Positions 8,436-16,243 of a stretch of DNA of 20,282 nt are shown here, one piece after another. Source of the DNA: Merdicola sp905200315 (lineage in GTDB: Bacteria > Bacillota > Clostridia > TANB77 > CAG-508); the NCBI GenBank assembly GCA_902461935.1, contig CABPZP010000020.1, forward strand, positions 1 to 20,282, written 5' to 3'. The position numbers and the translations under genes were made by a program. The notes below the pieces were generated by a model that saw only the letters and a list, made by a program, of their open reading frames with translations, searched no databases and was not told the DNA's origin. The first letter of the stretch is position 1; every line of letters starts with the position of its first letter.

Positions 8436-9695
8436 ATGGCAAGTTATGTAATTGAAGGAGGAAGAAAGCTAACCGGCGAAGTAGATATTTCTGGTTCTAA
8501 AAATGCAAGTCTTCCAATTATTGCTGCAACTCTATTGAATAAAGGAATTACTAAGTTATATAATGTTCCAAATATACACGATGTTCAAATAATGTTAAAA
8601 ATACTTAAGGTTTTAGGTTGCAAAATAAAGAAAAGTAGTGGTAAAATAGTTATTGATTCTAGGAAAATAAATAAAAAAGAAATTCCAGAAGAATTAATGA
8701 ATCAAATGAGATCGTCTGTTATTCTTGCTGGTGCATTAATTTCAAGGAATAAAGAAGTTGTATTTTCATACCCTGGAGGGTGCGACATAGGAGCCAGACC
8801 AATAGATTTACATTTAGAAGGATTTAGAAAAATTGGAATAGATATAGAAGAAAAATCTGGCTATATAAAATGTAATTGTGATAATATAATGGGAAGTGAA
8901 ATTACATTAGATTTCCCAAGTGTTGGAGCAACTGAAAACATAATGTTAGCATCTGTTTATGGAGAAGGAACAACCATTATAAAAAATGCAGCAAGAGAAC
9001 CGGAAATAATAGATTTGCAAAATTTTTTAATAAAACTGGGCGCAAATATAGAAGGTGCTGGAGAAAGTGTTATTACAATTGAAGGAATAAATAAAGTAAA
9101 AAAAGATATTAGCTATACTGTAATGCCAGATAGAATAGAAGCCGGAACAATGTTATGTGCAGCAGCCATTACAGGAGGAAATATAAAAATTAATAAAGTT
9201 ATTCCAGAACACATAAGCTCAGTTATTTATAAACTAGAAAAAATGGGATGTATAATAAATAGTAAGAAAAATTCTATATATATAGAAGCTCCTAAAAAAT
9301 TAAAGGCAGAAGATATAAAAACAATGCCATATCCTGGTTTTCCAACAGATATGCAATCTATAATGGCAAGTGTACTTACAGTATCAAAAGGGTCTTCAAT
9401 AGTAGTGGAAAATATTTTTGAAAATAGATATAAATATACAAATGAACTTATAAAAATGGGAGCAAAAATAAAAGTAGAAGGAAAAACAGCAGTATTTAAG
9501 GGAGTTAGAAAATTATATGGTGCAAAAGTAAAAAGTACAGACTTACGAGGAGGCGCAGCCTTAGTTGTAGCAGGTTTATCTGCAAAGGGAAAAACAGAAA
9601 TAACAAATATTGAATATATATTAAGAGGATATGAAAATTTAGAAGGAAAACTAAAAAAATTAGGTGCAAAAATTATAATTAAAGAAGGTGACTAA
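8436..9695 (+). CDS. murA: MurA, UDP-N-acetylglucosamine 1-carboxyvinyltransferase
   Basis: MurA transfers enolpyruvate from PEP to UDP-GlcNAc, the first committed step of peptidoglycan synthesis, in the cytosol. ATG 8436 follows AAAGGTGA; the in-frame GTG at 8427 is part of that site. The product is 419 aa, the normal length. Substrate-binding K22-N23 lies in GSKNASLP. The catalytic loop PGGCDIGARPIDLHL carries Cys116, the residue fosfomycin alkylates. STDLRGGAALVVAG and the end ILRGYENLEGKLKKLGA are typical. It heads the division cluster: ftsQ follows with its binding site inside the last murA codons. Clostridia often have two MurA copies, and a second could exist elsewhere. Confidence 0.97.
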   Translation: MASYVIEGGRKLTGEVDISGSKNASLPIIAATLLNKGITKLYNVPNIHDVQIMLKILKVLGCKIKKSSGKIVIDSRKINKKEIPEELMNQMRSSVILAGALISRNKEVVFSYPGGCDIGARPIDLHLEGFRKIGIDIEEKSGYIKCNCDNIMGSEITLDFPSVGATENIMLASVYGEGTTIIKNAAREPEIIDLQNFLIKLGANIEGAGESVITIEGINKVKKDISYTVMPDRIEAGTMLCAAAITGGNIKINKVIPEHISSVIYKLEKMGCIINSKKNSIYIEAPKKLKAEDIKTMPYPGFPTDMQSIMASVLTVSKGSSIVVENIFENRYKYTNELIKMGAKIKVEGKTAVFKGVRKLYGAKVKSTDLRGGAALVVAGLSAKGKTEITNIEYILRGYENLEGKLKKLGAKIIIKEGD

Positions 9696-9696
9696 T

Positions 9697-10737
9697 TTGG
9701 CAAATACAAATAAACATTTAAAAGAAAATAATAATGGAATAAAAAATAAAAAAAGGGCAGGTAAAAAAACTGCCCCTAAAGAACAGCAAAATAAAAATGA
9801 AAAATTTAACTTTGATAATGAAATTGTTATTGGTGTAAATGTTGTTCATAACCAAAAAAAGGACAAGCCATCTTCAAATAAAAAAAATAATAATGCTATA
9901 AAAAATAATAAGAATAAGGTAGCAAAAACAGATTACAAAAAGGTAAAAAAGCAAAAAGAAACAGAAGATAGGAAAAATAAAGGAACAAAAAGCAAAAAGC
10001 AAAAAAAAGTAAACTTTAAGAAAATTATAAAGTTTATTATATTACTAGCTATTATAATAGGTTCTATTATTTTTATAATGACAACACCATTATTTTATGT
10101 TACAAATGTAGAAATTGAAGGAAATAGTAGAATAACCAACGATAGAATAAATAGTCTATCTAAAATATCGTTAAATGTTAATACATTTCAATATTCAAAA
10201 AATGCAATAAAAAAATACATAGCAGAAGAGCCATATATTAACAATGTGCAAGTAAAAAGAAAATTACCAAATACAATTATAATAAATGTAGAAGAAAGAA
10301 CAAGAGATTTTATTATATATAGTATGGGAAGCTACATTTATATAAATAAGCAAGGCTACATATTAGAGGTTACAAATGAACCAGAAAATTTACCAGAAAT
10401 AAAAGGTTTTACAACAAGTGAAGATAAACTTACACCAGGAAATAGACTTTCTAATGAAGATTTAGAAAAATTAAATACAACTATGGAAATTATTAATACA
10501 ATAAAAAACAATGAAATAAATAGTTATATAGATAGTATAAATGTAGAAGATAAAAACGATTATACTATTATTATGAAAGAGGAAAACAAAAAAATTCATC
10601 TTGGAAATGCCAGCAATATAAACGATAGAATTTTAATGTTAAAAGAAATTTTAACTAAAGAAAAAGGCAAAACAGGAGAGGTATTTATAAAAGAGTTAAA
10701 TAAGGTATATTTTAGGGAGGCTAATTGGGTTGAATAA
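9697..10737 (+). CDS. ftsQ: FtsQ/DivIB cell division protein
   Basis: FtsQ/DivIB is a bitopic divisome protein that recruits FtsL and FtsB/DivIC to midcell. I choose TTG 9697, six bases after AGAAGGTGA; GTG 9688 lies inside that site. The product is 346 aa. The cytosolic N-terminus (1-108) is long, Lys/Asn-rich and low in complexity, with one hydrophobic island around 38-50 (FDNEIVIGVNVV). A single membrane span (about 109-130) follows, then the POTRA domain beginning FYVTNVEIEGNSRI and a beta domain. Its position between murA and ylxW, and the 8-base overlap of its end with ylxW, match the Bacillus divIB locus and imply cotranslation. Confidence 0.92.
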   Translation: MANTNKHLKENNNGIKNKKRAGKKTAPKEQQNKNEKFNFDNEIVIGVNVVHNQKKDKPSSNKKNNNAIKNNKNKVAKTDYKKVKKQKETEDRKNKGTKSKKQKKVNFKKIIKFIILLAIIIGSIIFIMTTPLFYVTNVEIEGNSRITNDRINSLSKISLNVNTFQYSKNAIKKYIAEEPYINNVQVKRKLPNTIIINVEERTRDFIIYSMGSYIYINKQGYILEVTNEPENLPEIKGFTTSEDKLTPGNRLSNEDLEKLNTTMEIINTIKNNEINSYIDSINVEDKNDYTIIMKEENKKIHLGNASNINDRILMLKEILTKEKGKTGEVFIKELNKVYFREANWVE

Positions 10738-11452
10738 AAAACAAATTGGAATTATTTTAGGAATAGTATGTTTACTATTAACAACGGCAATTATTGTTCA
10801 AATAAAAACAATAAAACATTCAGGGGTTGAAACAAATGCAACTTTTTCAGAAGATTCTTTAAGAGATGAAGTTTTGAGATGGAAAGAAAAGTCAGATAAT
10901 GCTTCTGAAGAATTAAGCAAGGTTGAAAAAGAACTTGAAAAGCAAAGAACAAAAGCTACACAAAATGATGAAACTTCAAAAAGCAATGAAGAAGAAATAA
11001 AAGTATCAAATGCAGTTCTTGGTCTTTCAGATGTTACTGGGGAAGGTGTAGAAATTACTTTGCAAGATAATCAAGATGTTACAACAGAAACTGCTACAAA
11101 TGATATAAGTTATTATGTTGTGCACGATATTGATATTTTAAGTGTGGTAAATGAACTTAAAAATGCAGGAGCAGAAGCAATAAGTATTAATGGTGAACGT
11201 ATAATAAATACAACATCTATTACATGTGCTGGAAATGTTGCACAAATTAATGGAGAAAAAGTTGGAGCACCTTTTATTATTAGAGCTATTGGAAAATCTG
11301 AAACCTTATACGAGGCCTTAAATAGACCAGGTGGCTATATAGAACTATTAAATGATTCTGGAATTGTATCAAATATAAAAAAATCTAATAATATTACAAT
11401 TCAAAAATATAAAGGTGCAATTAATTTTAAATATATGAAAGATATAAAATAA
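10730..11452 (+). CDS. ylxW: YlxW-like DUF881 membrane protein
   Basis: DUF881 proteins sit between divIB and sbp in Firmicutes; their role is undefined but probably tied to division or septum function. TTG 10730 follows AGGGAGG and overlaps the ftsQ end. The 240-aa product has an N-terminal membrane span (about 6-25), a charged coiled-coil stretch (about 43-90) and the DUF881 domain (about 93-240) with LNAG-type signature AGAEAISINGERI. Topology is likely N-in with the domain outside. It is a paralogue of the next gene: both share GAEAISIN-ERIIN and the same layout. The two are tandem copies that have diverged well beyond recent duplication. Confidence 0.88.
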   Translation: MNKKQIGIILGIVCLLLTTAIIVQIKTIKHSGVETNATFSEDSLRDEVLRWKEKSDNASEELSKVEKELEKQRTKATQNDETSKSNEEEIKVSNAVLGLSDVTGEGVEITLQDNQDVTTETATNDISYYVVHDIDILSVVNELKNAGAEAISINGERIINTTSITCAGNVAQINGEKVGAPFIIRAIGKSETLYEALNRPGGYIELLNDSGIVSNIKKSNNITIQKYKGAINFKYMKDIK

Positions 11453-11465
11453 GAGGTGAATTGCT

Positions 11466-12152
11466 TTGAAAAAAGAGAAAGGAATAGTAGCAATTACAAT
11501 TGGTATAATATGCATTATTTTAGCATTTGTTATGACAGTTCAATTGCGTACTGTTAAAGAAACAGATATAACTCTTATAGAAAATATGAGAGAAGATGAG
11601 TTAAAAGAGCAAGCAGAAGTATGGAAGCAAAAATACGAAGAAACTCAAAGTAAAATTGACGAAGATAATAAAAAAATAAATGAATATAAAGAAAAAACTA
11701 CTAATAAAGAAGAAACTGCGGAGCTGCTTAATACTGAACTTTCACAAGCAAGAACAACATTAGGAACAACAGATGTAGAAGGTGAAGGAATAATTATAAA
11801 TTTAAAAGATGGCGATGAAAGTGTTATTGCAGAAGATTTACTAAAATTAGTAAATGAATTAAAACTTGCAGGAGCAGAAGCAATAAGCATAAATAATGAA
11901 CGTATTATAAATTTAACAGAAATTGTAGATGTAAATTCATACATAATAATAAATGGAAATAGAACAAGTAATCCATATGAAATTAAAGCTATTGGAAATG
12001 AACAATATTTAATGAGTGGTTTGAGTGCAAAAGGTGGATTTTCAGATAGTATAAAAAATAAAGGAAAAAGTATTTCTATTACTCAAGAAAAAAATGTAAA
12101 AATATCTAAGTATAATAAAGAAATAAATTTAAAAACAATAAAAATAAATTAA
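11466..12152 (+). CDS. ylxX: YlxX-like DUF881 membrane protein
   Basis: This is the second DUF881 gene of the pair. TTG 11466 follows AGAGGTGA six bases downstream of that site, and the previous gene stops 13 bases earlier. The 228-aa product has an N-terminal span (about 6-26), a Lys/Glu-rich coiled coil (about 38-78) and the DUF881 domain carrying AGAEAISINNERIINLTE. It lacks the extra loop with YYVVHDIDILSV that ylxW has. The extracytoplasmic domain is probably dimeric or ring-like, but that is inference from the fold family. The order ylxW-ylxX-sbp-ftsA is conserved in Bacillus. Confidence 0.87.
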   Translation: MKKEKGIVAITIGIICIILAFVMTVQLRTVKETDITLIENMREDELKEQAEVWKQKYEETQSKIDEDNKKINEYKEKTTNKEETAELLNTELSQARTTLGTTDVEGEGIIINLKDGDESVIAEDLLKLVNELKLAGAEAISINNERIINLTEIVDVNSYIIINGNRTSNPYEIKAIGNEQYLMSGLSAKGGFSDSIKNKGKSISITQEKNVKISKYNKEINLKTIKIN

Positions 12153-12168
12153 GTTTGGAGGAGTAAAA

Positions 12169-12561
12169 ATGATTATTGTAATTGCAATTATAATTGGGTG
12201 CGTGGTAGGTGCCGTATTAGGAATTAATGCTCCTATTATACCGTATACATTTTCAGGATATTTAGCAGTTGCTATTATAGCTGCATTAGATTCTGTTTTT
12301 GGAGCATTTGTTGGTGTAATAAAAAAGAACTTCGATATGAAAATATTCGTATCTGGATTTTTTGGAAATGCAATTTTAGCTATTATATTAACTTATTTAG
12401 GTGAAAGATTAAATGTAGATATTTATTTAGCAGCTATTGTGGTTTTTGTTGGAAGAATGTTTACAAATTTATCAATTATTAGAACAGAATTGATAGCTAA
12501 ATGGTCAGATAAAAAGATTGTAGATAAGGCAAGATTAGTAATAAAAAATTCAAAAAAATAA
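12169..12561 (+). CDS. sbp: Small basic protein Sbp (DUF1290)
   Basis: Sbp is a short integral membrane protein conserved just upstream of ftsA in Firmicutes; its function is unknown. ATG 12169 follows TTGGAGGAG. The 130-aa product has three hydrophobic segments (about 1-17, 24-48 and 62-82) plus a fourth weaker one near 90-103. GAVLGINAPIIPYTFSGYLA and ALDSVFGAFVG are family signatures, and the basic tail ends VIKNSKK. It is the last gene before a 139-base gap with a fresh promoter for ftsA, so it probably ends the murA-led transcription unit, although no clear terminator is seen. Confidence 0.9.
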   Translation: MIIVIAIIIGCVVGAVLGINAPIIPYTFSGYLAVAIIAALDSVFGAFVGVIKKNFDMKIFVSGFFGNAILAIILTYLGERLNVDIYLAAIVVFVGRMFTNLSIIRTELIAKWSDKKIVDKARLVIKNSKK

Positions 12562-12586
12562 ATTGAATTTAGAAGTTTGAAAAATA

Positions 12587-12630
12587 TTACAACATCGTTA
12601 CAAGAATATTACAAAAATATTACAAAAACT
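12587..12630. repeat. Four 11-bp phased TTACAA repeats upstream of ftsA
   Basis: TTACAA occurs at 12587, 12598, 12609 and 12620, exactly 11 bases apart; the fuller unit is TTACAAAAATA. A degenerate fifth copy (TTTGAAAAATA) precedes at 12576. The array abuts the -35 box at 12632, so all copies face the same side of the helix as the polymerase. It may be a binding array for a regulator or an UP-type element. Confidence 0.6.
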
Positions 12631-12631
12631 A

Positions 12632-12660
12632 TTGACTTTTGTCAAAAAATATAATATTCT
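12632..12660 (+). promoter_or_regulatory. Candidate promoter for ftsA-ftsZ
   Basis: TTGACT (12632-12637) and TATTCT (12655-12660) are 17 bases apart, with a further TATAAT at 12650. The start codon lies 41 bases downstream. The spacer holds the palindrome TTTTGTCAAAA (12637-12647), which matches six of seven positions of the Spo0A box TGTCGAA. That is a weak lead for sporulation control of the Z ring. Confidence 0.5.
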
Positions 12661-12700
12661 AGTCACGAAATTTAAAACATAAAAATTGGAGGAGAAAATC

Positions 12701-13930
12701 TTGGCGATAGGTGATATTATAGTCGGTATGGATATAGGAACTTCCAAGGTTTCTGTTGTTATAGGCGAGGTAAATAATTTTAATCAGATTGAAATTATTT
12801 GCAATTGTTCAAGAAAATGCTCTGGAATAAAAAAGAGCAAGATTATAAATGAAGATGAGGTTGCAAAAAGTATAGCAAATGTAATAAATGAAGCTGAAAC
12901 AGAAACAGGATTTAAAATAAATTCTTCTTATATAACAATACCAGGAAAATATGTAACTGTTGTACAAAACAGTGTAACAAAAGATGTAAAAGATAAATAT
13001 GCTGGAATATCCTCAAAAGATGTGCAGTTAGCTATAATGCAGGTTAAAGATATCGAAATTCCTGAAAATGAGTCTTTAATTGATGTAGTGCCAGATAGAT
13101 TTATTTTAGATAATGGAAAAATCACAGAAGACCCAATTGGAAATTTAAGTAGCTCATTCACATTAAAAGCAGAAATAATTTTAGCAGAAAAAGACTATAT
13201 AAAAAAATTAGTTTCAATATTTAAAAAAGTCGGATTAGACATTAATGGATTAGTTCCAGTAACTCTAGCAGAAAGAAACTTAATATTAGATGTTAATGAA
13301 TTAAATGATAATGTTATGGTATTAGATATAGGAGCGGGAAACACAGAGATAGGAGTTTTTGAAGGTTCTTCATATGTGTATACAAATACAATTCCACTTG
13401 GAGGAGATAATATTTCAAACGATATAGCTCTTGTACTTAACATTTCTGAAGAAGAAGCGGAAAAATTAAAAAGACAATATGGACTTGCATTAAAATCATT
13501 TATAGATAATGATAATGATATTTTATTAAATACTGTTAGAGAAGAAAATAAAAATAAAACAATAAAAAGTTCAGAATTAATAGAAATAATGGAAGCAAGA
13601 ATAGAAGAAATATTCTCTTTAGTAAATAAAGATATAACACTTCAAAATATAAAACCAAGAGTTAATAATGTTATATTAACAGGTCAAGGAATAAGCAACA
13701 TTAATAAAAGCGATGTTGCAGGTAAAATAATATTAAATATACCAGTTAAAATGGCAACAGGAAGACTAATTAGTACTGTTAAGCCAACCTACAGAACAGC
13801 ATATGCGTTGGTAAGATATATAGCTTCTAAACCATTTACAAAAAGTGTATCAAGCAGTATTGATACCGAGGGTGATGAAGGATTTATAAAAACTATTTTT
13901 GAGAAAATTAAAGAATTTTTTTATACATAA
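12701..13930 (+). CDS. ftsA: FtsA, actin-like Z-ring membrane anchor
   Basis: FtsA binds ATP, polymerises and tethers FtsZ to the membrane. TTG 12701 is chosen because TTGGAGGAG (12686-12694) is its binding site; the in-frame TTG at 12686 lies in that site. The product is 409 aa. Actin-fold motifs are seen: phosphate loop 1 VGMDIGTSKVSVVIGE (8-23), phosphate loop 2 VLDIGAGNTEIGVFE, and adenosine motif VILTGQGISNI. The C-terminus GFIKTIFEKIKEFFYT is the amphipathic membrane-targeting helix. ftsZ follows 46 bases later and is likely cotranscribed. Confidence 0.95.
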   Translation: MAIGDIIVGMDIGTSKVSVVIGEVNNFNQIEIICNCSRKCSGIKKSKIINEDEVAKSIANVINEAETETGFKINSSYITIPGKYVTVVQNSVTKDVKDKYAGISSKDVQLAIMQVKDIEIPENESLIDVVPDRFILDNGKITEDPIGNLSSSFTLKAEIILAEKDYIKKLVSIFKKVGLDINGLVPVTLAERNLILDVNELNDNVMVLDIGAGNTEIGVFEGSSYVYTNTIPLGGDNISNDIALVLNISEEEAEKLKRQYGLALKSFIDNDNDILLNTVREENKNKTIKSSELIEIMEARIEEIFSLVNKDITLQNIKPRVNNVILTGQGISNINKSDVAGKIILNIPVKMATGRLISTVKPTYRTAYALVRYIASKPFTKSVSSSIDTEGDEGFIKTIFEKIKEFFYT

Positions 13931-13976
13931 TATGTATATTTGTTTTTAGATAAGGAAGTTTAGGGAGGAAAATTTT

Positions 13977-15104
13977 ATGATGGATTTTGATAATACAAAC
14001 AATAATAATAACAATAATATGGAAATTGAAAGACCAATGGATGGTGCTGCAATAATTAAAGTAGTTGGAGTTGGAGGAGCCGGAAATAATGCTGTAGACA
14101 GAATGATTGAATCTGGAATAAAGGGAGTAGAGTTTATAGCTATAAATACAGATAAACAACAACTAGTTAAAAAATCAAAAGCAGGAACAAAAATTCAAAT
14201 TGGAGAAAAAATAACAAAAGGTTTAGGAGCTGGAGCAAATCCAGATACAGGAGCACAAGCTGCAGAAGAAAATAAATCAGAAATAGAAGAAGCTTTAAGA
14301 GGAGCAGATATGGTATTTGTTACTGCAGGAATGGGTGGAGGTACTGGAACAGGTGCTGCACCAATGGTTGCAGGAATTGCAAAAGAAATGGGAATACTAA
14401 CAATAGGAGTTGTTACAAAACCATTTACATTTGAAGGGAAGAAAAGATTATCACAAGCAGATAGAGGAATAGAAAGTTTAAAAAACAAAGTAGATACCTT
14501 AGTAATAATTCCTAACGATAAACTATTACAAATAATAGATAGAAAAACATCTATTATGGAAGCTTTTAAAATGGCAGATGATGTTTTAAGACAAGGTGTA
14601 CAAGGTATATCTGACTTAATTGCTGTTACAGGATTAGTAAACTTAGACTTTGCAGATGTAAAAACAATAATGCTAAATTCTGGTGTTGCACATATGGGTA
14701 TAGGTAGAGCATCAGGAGAAAATAGAGCAGAAGACGCAGCAAAACAAGCTACAGAAAGTCCATTATTAGAAACATCTATAGAAGGAGCAAGAGGAGTAAT
14801 AATAAACATTACAGGTGGAACAGACCTAGGATTACAAGAAGTAAATACTGCAGCTGAATTAGTACAAAGAAGCGTTGATCCAGAAGCCAACATTATATTT
14901 GGTGCCGTAATTGACGAAGATTTACATGATGAAATAGTTATAACTGTTATAGCAACAGAATTTGAGAAAAAAGATACAAAATTAGGAGAAAAAATAATTT
15001 CAAAAGCTTGGAACGAAAAAATAAGTTCTATACCAGCAAGTGTTGATAATTCATCATCAAACGACTTAGATATTCCATCTTTTTTAAGAAAAAAACAAAA
15101 ATAA
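13977..15104 (+). CDS. ftsZ: FtsZ, tubulin-like division GTPase
   Basis: FtsZ polymerises with GTP into the Z ring and organises septum synthesis. ATG 13977 (or the adjacent ATG 13980) follows AGGGAGG. The product is 375 aa. The nucleotide site includes GVGGAGNNAVDRM (about 32-44) and the tubulin signature GMGGGTGTGAAP. The T7 catalytic loop shows NLDFADV. The conserved tail DIPSFLRKKQK is the docking site for FtsA and other partners. An unusual seven-Asn run near residues 8-14, made from AAT/AAC repeats, lies in the variable N-terminal extension. A strong terminator follows, so the division unit ends here. Confidence 0.98.
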   Translation: MMDFDNTNNNNNNNMEIERPMDGAAIIKVVGVGGAGNNAVDRMIESGIKGVEFIAINTDKQQLVKKSKAGTKIQIGEKITKGLGAGANPDTGAQAAEENKSEIEEALRGADMVFVTAGMGGGTGTGAAPMVAGIAKEMGILTIGVVTKPFTFEGKKRLSQADRGIESLKNKVDTLVIIPNDKLLQIIDRKTSIMEAFKMADDVLRQGVQGISDLIAVTGLVNLDFADVKTIMLNSGVAHMGIGRASGENRAEDAAKQATESPLLETSIEGARGVIINITGGTDLGLQEVNTAAELVQRSVDPEANIIFGAVIDEDLHDEIVITVIATEFEKKDTKLGEKIISKAWNEKISSIPASVDNSSSNDLDIPSFLRKKQK

Positions 15105-15122
15105 AATCAAATATAAAAAAAT

Positions 15123-15164
15123 AAAAAAAGAAATAATCTACTTTTGTAGATTATTTCTTTTTTT
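15123..15164 (+). terminator. Strong intrinsic terminator after ftsZ
   Basis: A perfect 19-bp stem (15123-15141 with 15146-15164; core GAAATAATCTAC/GTAGATTATTTC) closes a TTTT loop and finishes in seven T. It separates the division operon from the spoIIGA-sigE unit. Confidence 0.93.
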
Positions 15165-15313
15165 CGCCACTAAGAAATGACAGACTTTTAAAAAATAAAA
15201 TTATAAAATACTTTCAGCAAACGCAATATATTGTTTTTAACAATTAGCTCTACGAGTTGTAAGGCGGAAATCTCTACTTACAAAAAGATAATTTATAAAT
15301 TAAAGGAATAAAA
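15165..15313 (+). promoter_or_regulatory. Structured leader and promoter region of spoIIGA
   Basis: There is no gene here. ATGACA (15177-15182) and TATAAA (15202-15207) lie 19 bases apart, a stretched spacing reminiscent of Spo0A-dependent spoIIG promoters, but the match is weak. Two inverted repeats follow: ATTGTT-TTT-AACAAT (15230-15244) and TTGTAAG-13 bases-CTTACAA (15257-15283). The second has a loop containing GGCGGAAATCTC, unusually GC-rich for the region. The binding site AAAGGA and the start codon come 20-30 bases later. Confidence 0.35.
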
Positions 15314-16243
15314 ATGACTATATATATAGATATTATTTTTTTAGAAAATATAATAATGAATTTTATAATTCTACTATCTACAGGTTTAGTATTAAGAGAA
15401 AAAATATCATATATAAAAATATTTATAGCCAGTACGTTAGGCAGTATTTATGTGGTTGTAACCTACATAACAAATATGAAGTTACTATTAGGAATTTTTA
15501 TGAAAATATTATTATCAATTGCAATGACATATATAGCTTTTAATTCGAAAAAAGTAAAGAGGCATATAAAAGAAATTTTAACATTTTATTTAGTATCATT
15601 TGTATTTGGAGGAGCAGCTATAGCGACAATATATTTTATAAAACCTCAGAATATATTAATAAAAAATGGAGTTTATATTGGAAGATATTCAACAATAACA
15701 ATACTTATAGGTGCTATATTAGGATTTATATTAGTAAATATAGTATTTAAAATAATAAAAAAGAAAATAACAAAATCAGAATTAAATTGTACCATGAAAA
15801 TTAAGTTTGAAGGAAAAGAGCAAATTATAAAAGCTATGTTAGATACTGGAAATATGCTAAAAGACCCTATAACAAGAAAACCAGTAGCAATTATAGATAG
15901 TGAAATTGCAGAAAAAATTTTACCAAAAGAATTAATAAAAAATATACATAAAATTTTAGGAGGTGAATTTTATACAGAAGATGAGGAATCTAATAAATAT
16001 ATTTCTAAATTAAAAGTTATACCATATTCTTCTTTAGGAAAAGAACATGGGTTAATACTAGCATTTAAACCTGATATTGTAATAATTAAATATGAGGATG
16101 AAATTATAGAAATAAAAAACATTTTAATAGGAATTTCTGAAAGAAAATTATTTAAAAATACAGACTGCAAAGGAATTATAAGCTTAGAAATTATAAATGG
16201 AGGTACAATAAACAATGAATATTTTGAACTTGTTAAAAATTAG
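15314..16243 (+). CDS. spoIIGA: SpoIIGA, pro-sigma-E processing protease
   Basis: SpoIIGA is a membrane aspartic protease in the mother cell that cleaves pro-SigE after SpoIIR signals from the forespore. ATG 15314 follows AAAGGA. The product is 309 aa. The N-terminal half (1-150) holds about five membrane spans, starting with YIDIIFLENIIMNFIILLSTG. The cytosolic half carries the catalytic motif MLDTGNMLKDPITRKPV (Asp177), as in other SpoIIGA proteins. The conserved pairing with sigE supports the call: the two genes overlap by 29 bases, with the sigE binding site GGAGGT inside spoIIGA. Confidence 0.95.
   Translation: MTIYIDIIFLENIIMNFIILLSTGLVLREKISYIKIFIASTLGSIYVVVTYITNMKLLLGIFMKILLSIAMTYIAFNSKKVKRHIKEILTFYLVSFVFGGAAIATIYFIKPQNILIKNGVYIGRYSTITILIGAILGFILVNIVFKIIKKKITKSELNCTMKIKFEGKEQIIKAMLDTGNMLKDPITRKPVAIIDSEIAEKILPKELIKNIHKILGGEFYTEDEESNKYISKLKVIPYSSLGKEHGLILAFKPDIVIIKYEDEIIEIKNILIGISERKLFKNTDCKGIISLEIINGGTINNEYFELVKN

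Noticed and set aside
14195..14893. A 232-codon open frame on the minus strand inside ftsZ.
   Set aside because: It is exactly antisense to the conserved ftsZ core, has no binding site, and its Ser/Pro/Ala-rich composition is what reversed FtsZ codons produce.
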